DNA of 64,000 nucleotides, taken from positions 51,525,459 to 51,589,458 of the forward strand of contig JAOANR010000004.1 of assembly GCA_030278955.1 (NCBI GenBank), in the 5' to 3' direction. Under the pieces are notes generated by a model. That model searched no databases. It saw only the letters and a program-made list of their open reading frames with translations, and was not told the DNA's origin. Position numbers and translations under genes: made by a program. The stretch is from Hygrophila difformis. Lineage: Eukaryota > Streptophyta > Magnoliopsida > Lamiales > Acanthaceae. Of this stretch, positions 1 through 12,900 are shown piece by piece; the stretch's first letter is position 1, and each line of letters begins with the position of its first letter.

Positions 1-2
1 AG

Positions 3-309
3 GTTGTAGGAGAATCAAAGAGGAAGGAGGAGTATTTGTGCTTTGCAGAGCACTATTGTGCTTGTTATTCATTCTTCTATGACATTGTGAACAGAGGAGA
101 ACAAATTTGTGTGAGATTGATTGCTCTTTGCTGTATGCATTCTCTCACATTCTTTGCTTAATAAGTTGTGTATATTAAGGTTGCTTTTTGGTTTGTTGAT
201 CATTCAGTGTAAGCATCAACTAGCAGCAAGGCTTGCAGCCTCGATTGGAACATGCATTGATGTCAAGATTCCTGATGAGGAATTAGCCCTGCTATTGTCC
301 AAGATCTGA
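3..309 (+). CDS. SWS1: SWS1/ZSWIM7-like SWIM zinc-finger protein, last two exons (5' part outside window)
   Basis: Two coding exons are visible: 3-110, entered from an AG at 1-2, and 208-309, ending in TGA. The intron 111-207 starts GTGAGA and ends CATTCAG. Splicing keeps the frame and completes a SWIM zinc-binding pattern CxC...CxH: HYCACY in the first exon and ICCKH across the junction. The C-terminal tail with DEELALLLSKI is as I recall it from plant ZSWIM7/SWS1 proteins. In this family the SWIM protein pairs with RAD51 paralogues (Shu-type complex) and promotes homologous recombination in the nucleus. Unspliced, the second exon seems to continue a hydrophobic ORF, which is only the intron read through. 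The N-terminal half lies upstream of the window. Recognition of the family is firm; SWS1 orthology is inferred from the domain and the tail. Confidence 0.8.
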
Positions 310-1149
310 CTTAAGCAATAAGTTGGCTTTAAGGTACTTCTCCCTTGTTTTTGTTTCTTTATTAATTTGAGAATCTCTCGTTATGATTTGTTGAGCTCTT
401 TTTCATCACTACAAGTGTATTTGTCTATTCGATAATGTCTCCTGTTGAAATTATCCATGAGTGTCCATCTCTTTGTCCCAATGCCCGACAAAAGCGGACG
501 TGTGCTGTAATAAATTATTTTTGCCATAGAGTAATGCTGCTACCAGATTAATCAGGGACTAGTTGATGTACCCAAGAAAAAAACAAAAACAACCAAAGAA
601 AAACAAGGGACTTGTTGGATTTGGCCTCGTCCTTTTTGAAAAATGAGCAATGCTACAGCCGGAAAAAAAAAAAAAAAAAAAACCTTGGATGTTACAATGC
701 ACTGCTTGTGCATTGAATACACCAAGGTTTTATTAGGGCAACTTTAACTGAACCAATGCTTCTTAATCAATCATACACAAACCATTCTCATAGTTCAGAG
801 ATGAAATAAAGTCGTTGCAAGCTTAGGCGAAGAATGCTATGGTCCAATCTCCTTTTTCCTGCCACAAGTCTCTGCTTCCAACCAAACCTATTCAATTTGA
901 TCAGGTAGTTTTTCTAACTCGGAAACAGCATGCTCCAATTTGATCCTGGGGCACCGGAAATCCTCCCATCCTTCAGCTGCTTGATGAAAACTTTCAGGTC
1001 ATCAATTTTCTTTAGTTCTCACATGAGATGATCATTCCAAGTCATCATGTGTTTTTTTAGTTTATCAATTCCACATTTCAACAGAAAATGTTGATTTTCT
1101 TTTTGAAGTAGCTCTGGGTGCTTTTCTAATTGCACTTACCATAAAATAA
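310..1149. other. SWS1 3' flank, no gene seen
   Basis: This holds the 3' untranslated region of the SWS1-like gene and AT-rich spacer. There is an A-run at about 663-682. I see no further coding exon, RNA gene or clear transposon end. Confidence 0.5.
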
Positions 1150-1640
1150 AGAGCACAAAATTGCCCGCCCTGGCGGAGTTAGGGGAACACCTTAACAACT
1201 CTCATTTGAATTCCTGATGTGGGATTGGGTTAACCATCCTCCCCTCTGAGAACCACACACAAATGTGTCCTCCCCTCAAGTGAGATCCATCCTCTCATCT
1301 TGCACCACCGACTACTGGGAATGCTACCTGGCCACCATCATACCAGGAAAGATTGACAAGGTGCCACAAATCAATCGCGAGGAACCTAAGGACAAACTAA
1401 GGGGCTTCCCACACTTTGCTGAGTCTACTCTGGTTCAGCCTTGATACCATTGTTAGGGACCGGGACTGACACTCTAACTCCGACATTAATATGATATTGT
1501 CCGTGGAAAGTTTCCCACAAAGCCCTAGAATTTTCTATTTGGTCATCTCAAAAAAGGCCTGAGTGAGGGGAACACCTGCAAGGCAACTTTATTTGTATTC
1601 CTGCCCATTCAAAATTGGATTATAGAAGTATCACCAGACG
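1150..1640 (-). mobile_element. Small LTR element resembling a TRIM, antisense
   Basis: Read on the minus strand, positions 1450-1432 give TGGTATCAAGGCTGAACC, a normal plant retrotransposon primer-binding site, directly after a CCTAACA end. Two similar segments flank the interior. Plus-strand 1173-1214 (GAGTTAGGGGAACACCTTAA..., ending ATTCCTG) and 1560-1603 (GAGTGAGGGGAACACCTGCA..., ending ATTCCTG) look like diverged LTR copies. The interior of about 200 bp is too short to code for anything. I could not fix the outer ends or a TSD. Confidence 0.4.
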
Positions 1641-1919
1641 TTCCCCAAAATCCACCCAGTTGTAAAGGCACCCATCAAGTTGTGTATTGCGCAGGGTTTC
1701 CTCGGACTCAATGGGAGCCAGCCAAATGAACGGATATCGTGGAAAGGACCGCCAGTTAGCTGTCCGATTGTATAAATGGCACCGGCAACAAATGCCACTT
1801 GTTGTTCGTACCTATTAAGAAAAGAAAATCAACGGACCAAGTAATCAAGAAACGGGACAAGATAACACATTCGTACAGATTCTTGATTTGTATTCAATTT
1901 ATTTACCGGGGGTTCCCAT
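1631..1919 (-). pseudogene. Possible broken gene start next to the TRIM-like element
   Basis: On the minus strand there is an ATG at 1919 in good context, a possible donor (CCCCG then GTAAAT, intron 1906-1812) and a good acceptor (TTCTTAATAG). An exon-like stretch 1811-1631 follows. Its base composition looks coding and two of its frames stay open for about 60 codons. The frame joined to the ATG stops after about 20 codons. I do not recognise any of the frames. The upstream leader (1980-2120) is pyrimidine-rich with a partly duplicated segment (TCTTTTCTGAAGCT occurs twice). It could be a gene truncated by the neighbouring element or simply noncoding DNA. Confidence 0.2.
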
Positions 1920-2299
1920 GTCTATGATCGTGGCCAATGAGTAAGAATGAAAATCAAGAACCCTATAAAGAAATAATCAAGTAAAACCCAAAGCTTCAGA
2001 AAAGAGAAGTAGAATTCCTCAAAGATCACAGACTCCTAAAGATTATTGATTTGTACTCAACTTCTTTCAAGGGGAAAACCCCAGAGCTTCAGAAAAGAGA
2101 CAAGTGGAATTCAAGAAACGGATGAAAAATTATCATCGCTAGGAAAGGAGGAAGGACTGCAGTGTCTTAAATCAAGACAAATTGACGAATTCAAATTATG
2201 ACCGGTGTTAGCGGTAAATGGGGGTTTACGTTGTTGGGCCAAACTCTGTCTGGACCAATGAATGTAACCAATGAAGCCCATCAACTTAATTACCATATC

Positions 2300-3748
2300 C
2301 TGTCTTCCTTATTCTTTTTTTTTTTTTTTTTTTTTTGGCAGTACATGTCTTAATTTTTTTGGCGATACATGTCTTCCTTAATTTAAGTATTCAGTTATTG
2401 ATTTTTATTTTTTTTTTTAATGTGCATCTATATAATTTTGTAAACACTAATTTTTTTTTTACTTATCCGTTCCCAAACGAAAAGGGGTTAACTGATGCCA
2501 GTCCAAAATTGTAAATTGTTACCCTTCATTGCACATGTAACCTCTCTAAATTATTTGATGAAATTAACTTAACTCATGAGTTAATTCCAATTTAGTTGAT
2601 AGCCATCATCTAATGATCAACGTTGAATCTGTATATCATGTCATATCAGCGTGGTAGGATTGCAATTGATCATTACATTACATCATATAAAAGGAGCACA
2701 CTATTAATAAAATATTAATATCAGTAGCATAAAATTAAAAAAAAAAAGAATTGTAAAACATTTTATCATAAAAAGGTACTAATAATAAAGGATAATTTGG
2801 CATCGGCATCCATTGCAGGGATATGGATGGGACCCTTAACTAGTGTTTGAAATTTATATAATAATTTGGATAGGCATATCATATTTGGATGAATGACGTA
2901 ATTCTTATGGGGCTGAAATGAAATGTGCGCAAAAACAATATGCTTTCCTGGAGCTAGTGGTTACACTTGCACATACTGCGAACATGTGTGTTCATTTACT
3001 CGCAGTATTTCTTTAGTACTTTGGCATACGACAGCTGATTATAGTACTATGTTATCGTGTTCCTCTTCCAAAAACAAAAACAAAAACAAACATAAAAAAA
3101 GACATCAAGACAGCAGAGGCATATGGGGAATAGAAATGAAGTCAACATTAGAATCAAACAACTGTCATCACCCAGTAAAGAGGGGAAATATGGGTATTGC
3201 AATAGTGGTATTTAGTAAACTAAATATAATATCATTTCCTCCCTAATCTGTAGTCAAAAGTTACTTCTGAGTGTATATTTTTATATTATATATGAAGTAT
3301 ATGTGCAAATGCCATGGAATCCTTGCAGGTTAGGTGGGTATGGACAATGGACAATGGACAGTTAAAAGATACTCCTATACATCATCATATTCATCACTAA
3401 ACACATTACTACTACTGTAACATTAGTAATAAATAATACTCTATCTACGACACCTTAAATGCTCACTGAAAATAATTTTGTTTAATCATAGCAACATTCA
3501 GGATATACAACATGATTAGATATTGTTCAATGATATTAAAGATTCTAGCTTATAATTAATCAGCTAATTATTAATGCTTTAAAAATTGATTGGATTCTTG
3601 CATGTCCTACTATCAAAATAAGCATGAGTGGACAAAACTAATCTTTAAATTTCATGTTTTGAGTTTAACAAAAGCTTTGAAGAGGAAGATCAGGAATATT
3701 CCTTCTAACAATCTTTTCTTTTATTATTATTACTATTTCACATATATA
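2300..3748. other. AT-rich spacer, no gene seen
   Basis: Poly-T runs lie at about 2310-2337 and 2409-2420. Open frames here are short and show no recognisable domain. Confidence 0.5.
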
Positions 3749-4011
3749 GTGCTCCTTCCGTTCTCAAAAGATTTGAACATTGATAAAATTTGTACTGTTC
3801 ACACAAGCGTTTTGATTTAAAGTTTTATCATAGTTATACAAGTTAAAACATAGTCAAGTGAGATCTTGTTAGATTCATCTCGTCGAGTAGTTTTTAAATA
3901 TGGAACTTTTAGAGTTTTTACTTGTACCGAACTTCAGTTATTAGTGGTTTAAAATGTGCATTGGACTGCGTGCACAGTTGGTCCGTTACAATTTTTTGGA
4001 AACGGAGGGAG
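3749..4011. mobile_element. Stowaway-like MITE, copy 1
   Basis: The left end reads CTCCTTCCGTTCTC and the right end GGAAACGGAGGGAG followed by TA, giving inverted termini of the Stowaway (Tc1/mariner) type. The interior carries TCTTGTTAGATTCATCTCGTCGAG... and GTGCATTGGACTGCGTG, which recur in the copies near 8.8, 18.0, 49.2 and 61.9 kb. An ORF on the minus strand runs through it and is not a gene. Confidence 0.7.
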
Positions 4012-6217
4012 TAATTTTTTAATACTGCAATAGTATTTAATTGTGTTCTAGTACTAAGAATAATAGAAGGAAAAAAAAACAAGGAAAAATGTGATATAGC
4101 AGCCTTAATTGTTGACAGATTGGCACACATATAGTTTATAGTACTAGTTTGGTAGAATGGTTGGAGGACCAGCAGCAAAGGAAGAACACAGGTCCATTCA
4201 TTCATGATTTGATTGAACCATTTAAGTATAACAGTATGTAATATGTTTGATTGATCCAAGCATGACTTGGACTGATTCAACTTCATCTTGACATCTTCCT
4301 TCATATCGATATAGACTACTAAAATATACACATTTATGCATGTTTGTATGTATGCATATGTATCTAGCTTCAGTGTCTGATTCCACAAAAGAATCACACA
4401 AGACAAGAGGGGACCACCCATCAATCTTGTAGCCAGTCAGAAAATTACATTACTACTAGTTGCAATAAAATGCAAATGAATCTCTGTATTTCTTCCACCT
4501 CCTGTCTGTACAAGTAGTACAAGGCTAAAGGCTCATCATCATATCTTCTTTCCCCCCTCACTGCCTTATTTTGATTGCCCCTTTCGGGCAACTGATTACT
4601 CACTGTTGTGCCACACTGCCACCCGATCTCATCATCATATATTTATATGTAAGAATGCAAGATGAGTGAGCGATTTGGTGTAGTTTTATAAAGATGGATA
4701 GAGTGAGAGTTGGACTTGGTAGGGCAAGTTGATGGATCATGAGATTATGTACCTGTACGAAACGATGCCCCCACCCAATACCCAATACCCATTAATCCAG
4801 ACTCCAGCCATCACATATTCACATGGATAGATGGATCTTCATCCCCAATAAATGTGAGCAATTTTAGGTGGAAGAGCAGTGCAGGAGGGTAAAAATGGAA
4901 ACACAGACAAGGCAGAACAAACCCATGTGGTTTTGTTCTGCAGCTGCTGAAATGGTTTGTAGACGTAGAGTTGCTTTTACCTCAAAAGACACAGTCAAGG
5001 GAATTTTCCAAAATAAAAAGATTGATTATTCCTTCAGGAGGACCTCACCTCACCTCACCTCACCGCGTGAGACTTAGAGACTTGTGACCACCTTTTTGTT
5101 CTAAGAATCCCTTCCCTTTCCCCCTTGTTGCTATACTCACCTCTCGGTGACGCACACACACACTACTATATCTTCTTACTTGCTCACCCCTACATAAATA
5201 ACATAAGTACCCACCATTAACTAGTTACTGTGGAATGTCTAAATCATTACTTAAATAAAAAGATGACTCTGACTTAAGAGAGTACTAACAAGCAACAAGA
5301 ATTAATAGAGGAGGGTGGTTGTAGCTTTAATTTGTTCTCTTCAAATATGGAGTGGCATGATTTAGTGACTTTCCTTCTAAAAATGAAGCATCCAGTACTC
5401 TTCATGAGTCATTGATTATGCCATTAGGAGAAGCTCCTTTTCTTCTTCAAGACAATGAACTCAATTCCTGCTTTAATTTGGACCCCATTTCCATGCTCTA
5501 AATTGAACTTCCAAATTGCACTAGTTATGGTGCGTTTCTGTATTAACCTTGTGAGATGTGGAGAACATGTAGAATGCTAAACAAGAAGCCATCTTGATTG
5601 CCATCAAGGGGAAGTGCAGAAGTTTGTAAATAATCCAAGTTATTATTATCACAATAATGCAACTCAAAATTTAATAATTTCATTAGACATTACTCATATC
5701 AACCTGAATACTACTATTTTATCCAATATTGTAGTAGTTTCAGTCAGACTAAAATTAGCTAACTTCTTCTTTATACAAGTAATAGATAAACATTTGACAA
5801 TTGATGAATCCAAAGAAGATCATACGCAGACAGCTCAAAACCCAAAATAATTTCTTTAAGATTCATTATTCCCTTGAGAACATATTAGTAGTAATAAATG
5901 GTAAATGGTTCATATGTTGTCTGCCTAGAAAAACAAACTTACATAACATTATGCTCACAAGCGTTACTACCTTCCTCTCTTCCATTCCTGCGAGCTGCCG
6001 ACTGGGAGGTCAACTAAAAACAAACCTCCATTTACTTGTTTGATCCCAAAAATATCCGGGATCGGATTCGGATTTTGATTCAATGGAAACCAAGGCATAC
6101 AAACAATTAGGCACGGGGACCAACTTAAATGGCTGAAAAACTACATACTCTGTGTTAGAAGAATTAGAAATCGCCTATTGATTCGGGATATGGACATTTG
6201 CCTGCGTACTCCTCCCT
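4012..6217. other. Spacer upstream of the DUF620 3' end, no gene seen
   Basis: The only structure I see is a short (CACCT)n run at about 5042-5063 and CT-rich DNA around 5090-5170. Several AT-rich open frames show no domain, no good start context and no splice-supported extension. Confidence 0.5.
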
Positions 6218-7819
6218 TCAGATTTCCAACTTCCAAAATATGTTGCTGCTGTCGTCGTGATGATTGTTCCCTAGTGCCGCCACTTTGGCACTGTTGGCAT
6301 TCACAGCCAGCAATTTACCTTTCCCTTCTTGAGGCGGCAATTCACAGGCTTCGCTAATGGAATTCGATCTCAGATCAGCCGGAGGGATGAAGCAGTCCGG
6401 TGACAGACCGGGGACATTGAACGCAACCTCCTCGATCGTCCAGGCTTCCTCCATTCTGGTTTTGGTGTGGCTCAACGCCATCTCCCCGAATCGGAATAAT
6501 GTCACGACAGAGTGCCCGGAATGCGCGATCATGACTCCTTCGACGGGCCTGTAGTCATCTAGGGAGGAGCTGATTGTGGTCTCCCAGTAGACGGCATCCC
6601 CACCGTTGGATTGAATACGGGTGAGGTGTGAATCCTCCATGTGGATGAGGAGCCCCGTCTTCTGACTGAAGTACCCGAACAGGACGTGCCTTATGATCTC
6701 GGCAGGTCCTTCGCTCCTCGCCTGCAGCGTCCGGTGGTCCGCCGTGACCTTGAGGATGAAGCAGTCCTCACCGGTGATGCTCTTTTCGCCTATGCAGATG
6801 GCGTCGGCGAACATGGAAGCGGTTGTTCTTGGATCAAGCCCCTACATTGATTTTAAGAAAGCTTTTAGTTTTAGATGACATGAATCAGCATAGACTAATA
6901 ATAAAAGTGTGAGCTTTTTTTTTGTTTATTTTGAGGACCGACCTGAAGGGCACGACGCAAAGGCCTAACGGGGCCCTTTGCCATGTGGGAGCCAAGCCAC
7001 GGCGTGTGCCTCCAGACGAGGTCCCCATTGCAGCCGGCGCGGACTTTGCTTCCCCCGACGGCGAGCTCCACGTACCACATGTCGGGATTCATCTGCCACA
7101 ACACGAATCCACCCGATTCGGCTGCTCTACCAGCATTCCTGTTCTTGACGACCTTAGTGGCCGTCTCGAACTCACAAGCTACCATCTTTAACTTCCCCAG
7201 CGCGTACGCGTTCTTAATTGAGCTCTGCACTTTTACCCCTCCACAAGCTGCACTGTATTGCTGCACAATGTACTGCGCTGACAGAGTTTCCTACACAATA
7301 GTAGTATTTTGTAAGTATTTTGCATACCAGAGATTACAAAATAAGAATCTAATTATGAAATACTTATCTATCTATCATCAATTATTATATATTATTACTT
7401 GTACTTACAATTGGTGTGGCTTTGATGCTGAGGTGAGGCGAGGGTTCGGCGGTGCTGACGTGGACGGGGGCGAGAGGGGCGCCCATGACGCCGAGGAGCA
7501 GCCTCAGATCAGACCTCTTGTTCCCAAACCCATTCTCATCCACGCTCACCGACGGGTTGCGGCTCAGCTGCCCCCTGACCCATTCCCCAAACCCTGACCC
7601 GACCCGCTTCGAGCCCCCGAATTCCTCGCCGTCCTGATCCGGACCTTCCATGAGCGGCGTCAGCGTCCGGAGGCTGCTTGATCTCCCGACTAGGGAGTCG
7701 GGATTGACGGAGTCCTTCCTCCGGCGAAAACCCGGGGAGATGCTTCGGGAGCGTGAGCGGGTGCGCGCCGGAGAAAGGCCGCGTATCACCTCTGCAAAGA
7801 AATTGTTTTTTGTCTCCAT
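6218..7819 (-). CDS. DUF620 family protein, three exons, 460 aa
   Basis: The ATG is at 7819. Exons are 7819-7409 (intron starts GTAAGT), 7290-6943 (after GTGTAG, intron starts GTCGGT) and 6841-6218. All joins keep the frame: 137 + 116 + 207 codons. The N-terminus is Ser/Arg-rich (residues about 12-45). Exon 1 has GSGFGEWVRGQLSR and DLRLLLGVMGAPLAP. Exon 2 has the QQYSAACGG, FVLWQMNPDMWYVELAVGG and W(L)GSHMAKGP blocks. Exon 3 opens GLDPRTTASMF and contains CIGEKSITGEDCFILKV. These blocks in this order mark DUF620 (PF04788), a plant-specific family without an established biochemical role. No signal peptide or membrane segment is evident. The leader is pyrimidine-rich. The gene looks intact, and the length fits the family. 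Confidence 0.9.
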
Positions 7820-8046
7820 AACAGAAAAGAAGAAGATGAGGAATTGAGGGAGGGTGGAGTAAATAATTAATCAGTGGAAACTAAAAATTGGCATGTAGGT
7901 GAATTTTATGGTAAAGGGTTTTGAGCTTGAGAAGGAGATGGAGATGAAGATCGTGGGTTGATGAATGAAAGGTGAAATTATGGAGGAGTGGGGTGGGGGA
8001 CTGTTAACAGCGCGGAAAACGTTGAGGAGAAAAAGGTCGAATCTTT

Positions 8047-8077
<31 letters not shown>

Positions 8078-8373
8078 AGGTCGGATTGTAATAGTAGTAT
8101 GTGTGTGAAAGAAAGCCAAGAGGAAGAGGAGGAGGTTGATGCTGTTGATTTCTCAAACAGGGACGGGAGTTCGGCACCGGGATTCATCTTTGGGACTTTT
8201 TAAGTGAACTATGGTGTGGATTTATTCGGGATTCTAGGTCCTTGGTGTTGAAAGTTAATAGTGTGGAATTTCATGGGTCAATTTAAAAGAATAAATAATA
8301 TTAACGGGCCTTTCAGTTTTCCTTTCGGTTTTTTTTTTTTTTTTTTCCCTTCATATTTTTCTTTGTTATCTGG
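7820..8373. promoter_or_regulatory. DUF620 upstream region with (GA/CT)n tract
   Basis: On the gene's strand this region is pyrimidine-rich. It has a (CT)n run at about 8072-8047, some 230 bp upstream of the ATG, as is common in plant leaders and core promoters. No clear TATA box was found. A T-run lies at about 8330-8346 next to the hAT MITE. Confidence 0.4.
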
Positions 8374-8700
8374 TAGGGGTGTCAATTTGGACACGAACAT
8401 ACGAAAAAATTCTGGTTTGGGTTAGTCATTTTGGGTTTTTTCAAATCAGGTCTACCCGATACCTGACCTGAAATATTATACCACCTGCTCAACCTGACAC
8501 GAACACGATCCGAAACTGAAATTGTGTTAATTTCGGCCTATAACCCAAAAAAACGAATCCGAAACTGAAATTTTAGGTTTGAGTTTGGTCATTTTGGGGT
8601 TTTTTTCGAAATCAGGTCGACACGAAACCCGACTTGAAATGTTATACAACCTGATCAACCCGACACGTACACGGCCCGAAACCTGAAATTGACACCCCTA
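8374..8700. mobile_element. hAT-type MITE, 327 bp, TSD TTATCTGG
   Basis: The termini are inverted repeats, TAGGGGTGTCAATTT at the left and AAATTGACACCCCTA at the right. The 8-bp duplication TTATCTGG stands at 8366-8373 and 8701-8708. An 8-bp TSD with TAGGGGTGTCAA-type ends is the hAT pattern. The interior has no ORF but contains two similar halves with CCCGA/ACCTGA words. Confidence 0.9.
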
Positions 8701-8730
8701 TTATCTGGAATGTAGTACTAGTATCATAGT

Positions 8731-8991
8731 ACTTCCGTCGTTCTTTAATATTTGTTCTATTTGCATAGTGATTATTATTCATTAAGTAACTTTAATCAAA
8801 ATTTTTATTATAGTTACATATGAAAAATATAGTCAAATTAGATGTTAGATTCGTCTAATCACGTAGTTTTTAAATATTAAATTTTTATAATTTTTATTTA
8901 TATAAGATTTAAGTTATTAATGATTTAAAATGTGCATTGGATTACGTAAAATATAAAAGTGGTGCAGATATTAAAAAACGAATGAGGAAGT
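8731..8991. mobile_element. Stowaway-like MITE, copy 2
   Basis: The left end is ACTTCCGTCGTTCTTTAATA and the right end TATTAAAAAACGAATGAGGAAGT, in inverted orientation. The interior has GATTCGTCTAATCACGTAG and GTGCATTGGATTACGTA, the same core as copy 1. Confidence 0.65.
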
Positions 8992-9476
8992 TTGTAATTT
9001 TATGGGTCTTCTTTAATTGGGGATGGCATAAGTTTATTGCCGATATACTTCATTATATCGACTAAGTCCACTATATTAAGTTTTTCACTTATTATACTGC
9101 ATATAATTCATCTCTTTTTTATGCCTCTCCAATATATTTTAGAAATATATCCACTAAAACCATCTCCAATAGCCAACACCAAACTCAAATCCATTTTACA
9201 GTAAATGTCACATCAAATAGTAATTCATCTCCAACCATTTACACTAAACTCAAACTCAAAAGAATATTCTCTATATATTCTTACCCATACATACTTATTT
9301 ATTTTTTCAATTATACCCATCATTTATTATAATTATACATTAACCCCACATAAATTCAATACTCATTAATTAAGAAAGAATTACATAATTGGAATACAAA
9401 TTACACTAAATGGCGGGACATACATATTTATTTAAAAGCAAATGATTTTTATCCAACATCAAGAATTGGAATTTGT

Positions 9477-9545
9477 GCGTTTTTCCCACAAGTGTTCAAC
9501 TAATGTATTACGAAGTTCAAAATGTACATCTCTACTTCTCATGTT
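9477..9545 (-). pseudogene. Harbinger transposase C-terminus remnant
   Basis: Read on the minus strand, the frame gives a short block with LRNTLVEHLWEK. It matches the C-terminal LRNALIEHLWEE block of the transposase at 14009-15297, and the DNA matches too (CCCACAAGTGTTCAACTAATG versus CCCACAAATGTTCAATCAAAG). Everything upstream in the gene is gone. Confidence 0.7.
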
Positions 9546-9996
9546 CGAGCATATGCTCAAGCTGAGCAAGTGCGTATTTTACAAAAAAAAGAGCCAAAGA
9601 ACAAGGTCAACCGGATCCTTATGCAACTAGAACATATTCTCCGTATTTCAATAGTGTTGGAGGATCCGATGTTGATTAGATGACTATTAACTTAATTTTC
9701 CGTTTCCGTAATTATTTGGTTGTTTTTTTTAAAATATTTGAGATGTGTTATTTTTAATTATATTTTCGTATGCTAATGTAATTTTTTTAATGATCGCTAA
9801 TATTGTATCAAAACTTTAAAAATTTAGTTATCTTTATGTTTAATATTTATTTTATAAAGAAACCTTAAAATTTTAATATAAATAAATATAGAAAAAATTT
9901 AATAAAAAATGTATGAAGTATAAAATTATTATTTATTAACCATAATACAAAATTAAATCAATATTCAATTTGCAATAATTGGATGGATGAGATTGC

Positions 9997-12900
9997 TGTA
10001 ACACCCCCATTTTCCCTAAAAGAAAGGCGGAAGCACAGTGCGGGAAGAATGGGCCGATGTTACCGCCACGCATTCCGGGCCGTCCGGAATACGCTACGGC
10101 TAGCAGGCATACTTGCATAAAATCAGAGTTTAATATATATATGTTACTTACTTTCCGGATAAGTTAACATATAATTTACGCATAAGCTTATAATGCTGTA
10201 ACAAGTATAAAATAATTTTAATAAATTTATTTAATAAAAGAGACACTAAAAAAAATAGTTCATCACACACACATATATATAGATATAATCGTTCATCATA
10301 CATTAAAATATGAGGCGTATAAATTACAGGAACGGTGGAAACTTTAAAATATACGTCCTCGCTTATTTAACACGCATATGCCAAGTTGTTTGACTCCATT
10401 AAGGAGATTTAAAATATTATACATAACTTGCACTCAAATTTAAATTATTCGGAATAAACCCAAACCGTGCCCGATGCGTGAAATGTTTACTGATCTTCAC
10501 AAATATCAAAACCTGCGAATGAATATGAAAAGTGTAGAGTCAGCGAAAAACAATCGCTGAGTAAGTAGACCCTTACTCCCGGAGGAGGTCGAGTTACGGA
10601 AATAATTTAAATAATATTTAGGGAATAAGGCATGCTTAAACGAAGATAATTTATACATAAATGAAATATTATTCTATATCCCGGGAACAGATAATATAAC
10701 AATATGCGTTACCGAGAAATAATTATCTCAGCCACCGTGTTGTGCAGGTTCCCCGCTGTAGGGCGCAATTCGCACATACACTCAAGGGTGTGGGGAGGTA
10801 AGAAATTTCCTCAAACCCACTGTGAGATAAGGTAATGGCATCGGGCTAAATAATCCCAGTGGTCCCCGTGTGGCTAAATATTGCACAGCAAACGTGGGAG
10901 TTGGGCAGCAGCGACCCACACACAGTCCCACCCCCGTAACAATGCGCGCTCAAAAATCCGTAGGATTTTGAGAATGGTTATAACAATTATTAAGCACAGT
11001 AAAAATGGCATACCAATATTCCAAAAGCAGTAGGAAGCAATAAGCATAAATTTAAAATATAAATGCGGTATTGAAATTTATGCTCAAGCTAAAATAAAAT
11101 TGGGCTTACTCCAAAGAGTAAAAATCCACTTACAGTTACCGTGGCGAAATGGTATGACACACGCACAGGCTACGAGCAGATACCCCTCTTACAGCTATTT
11201 GGCTAGCAAAATTTTGAATTAGTTTAGTATAATATAATAGTATTTAGAATAAATAATAGTTATATATATATACACATATTTTTATTTATTTATGTATTTA
11301 TATATATATATATATATATATTTAATAATTCTTACCAGAGAGTTGTTAAATCCGAATTCTCCTACTGCTCTCAAAATGGCAAGATAAAACGTGGGAATAG
11401 CTGGAAAGTTGGAAAAATAAAATAGAATAATAAAAAAAAATATAGCTGGAATAGGAAGGAATACTGGAATAATCTGGGAAGGAGGAAGAGTGGTGAGCTG
11501 ATGAGGAATTGGGGATGGTTTTATAAACAATCCATCCGCGTTCCTATTTAATACTATCAACATCATTTGTCCTACAAAAAAAAATCCTCCACACTCTCCT
11601 TCTCCTCCACAACTCTCCTTTCAAGTTTGCCCCATGCTCATGAATTCTCCCGGGCACACAACGAGCGGCGATGGAGACACGGCGATGGCGACCGGTTGCC
11701 GACAATGGCCCTTCTTCTCTATCTCTTTCTATTTTATTTTTATTTTTATGGGTGTTTGGAATTTTGGAGGAGAAGGGGGTGGTGGTGGTGGCTGTCGGCC
11801 GGATCTGGTGGTAGAGGTGGTGGCTCGCGGTGGTGGTGAGATGGGGAAGGGGCGGCGAGGGCTGTTGGGCGGCGGTGGTGGCGCGGCGAGCTCGGCGGGG
11901 TGCGGTGGTGGCAGGGCTCGGCCTCCCTCTTCTTCTCCTCTCCTTTCTCTTTTCTTGTTTGTTTTTGTGGTTTTTGAATGGAAATGGTGGTGTGAACTAA
12001 GGGCGGAGGAAGATGGAGAGGTGGCGGGTGGTGGTGGCGAGAATTCCGCCGGTGGTGGTGGCGGAAATGGAGAAGGATGATGGCTCGGTGGTGGAGGTTG
12101 GGGATGGCCGACGGGTGGTGGCTTGGTGGCGATGGTGGTTGGGGAAGGAGATGGCCGCAGTTGGTGAGGAGGCCGCCGGGGTGGTGGTGGCGCGGGGGCT
12201 GCTGGGCGGCGGCTGTGTGGCGGCGAGAGAAGGCCGGAGATGGTGGTGTTGCCGGTGATGAAAAATGGTGGTTGTGGTGGTCCGGCTGGCGGAGATGGGG
12301 GCTGGGGTGGTGGCCGGCGGCTCGCCGGAATCTCGCCGGCGGTGGTGGCGGCGCCGGAGGGCAGTAGGGTTAGGGTTAGGGTTTGTGTAATGGGTTGGGC
12401 TTTTGAGTTGGATTGGGCCTAATTGGTTTGTGTTTTGGGCTTTTATTTATTTATTTATTTATTTTGCTCTCTTCTTTTACTTGTTGGGTCATACAATTTA
12501 CTGGCCCAATTTTATCCAACCAACTAATTAATCTAAACTATGGACTTAATAATTCTTAACACTTAAAATTTTAAACTTACGGATTTAATGGGATAAATTT
12601 TATTTACCAATTTGGCACCAATAATCAAATAATTAAAGGCTCCGAATCCTTAATTTGGGATAATTGTTACTTAAGTAGTACTTAAGTAGTTAGACAAAAT
12701 ATAATTTTTTTCAACACTTGAATGGATTAATATTTTAATTCATATCTAATAATATTAATCCGACATTTATAAATTCATGGTACCATCGGACTTGTACCAA
12801 TTAATTATGTAGATACTACATAATTAATAGATTATTTAAATCCATTAAGTTAATATTATCATTATTAGAAAGAGCCTTTTTTTTTAAATATATTTATTTT

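Noticed and set aside
3918..4424. 168-codon minus-strand ORF
   Set aside because: It runs through the Stowaway-like MITE terminus into AT-rich DNA and has no domain or splice support.
6357..7597. Several plus-strand ORFs
   Set aside because: They are complements of the DUF620 exons, whose minus-strand frame and splice sites are clear.
12362..12382. Telomere-like GGGTTAGGGTTAGGGTTTG
   Set aside because: Only about three units are present, in the solo LTR. On the LTR's strand it is the common AACCCTAACCCTA leader motif, not a telomere.
11567..12422. Gly/Trp/Val-rich ORFs in a GC-rich stretch
   Set aside because: They lie inside the antisense solo LTR. Low-complexity GGTGG sequence gives several overlapping frames, none with a domain.
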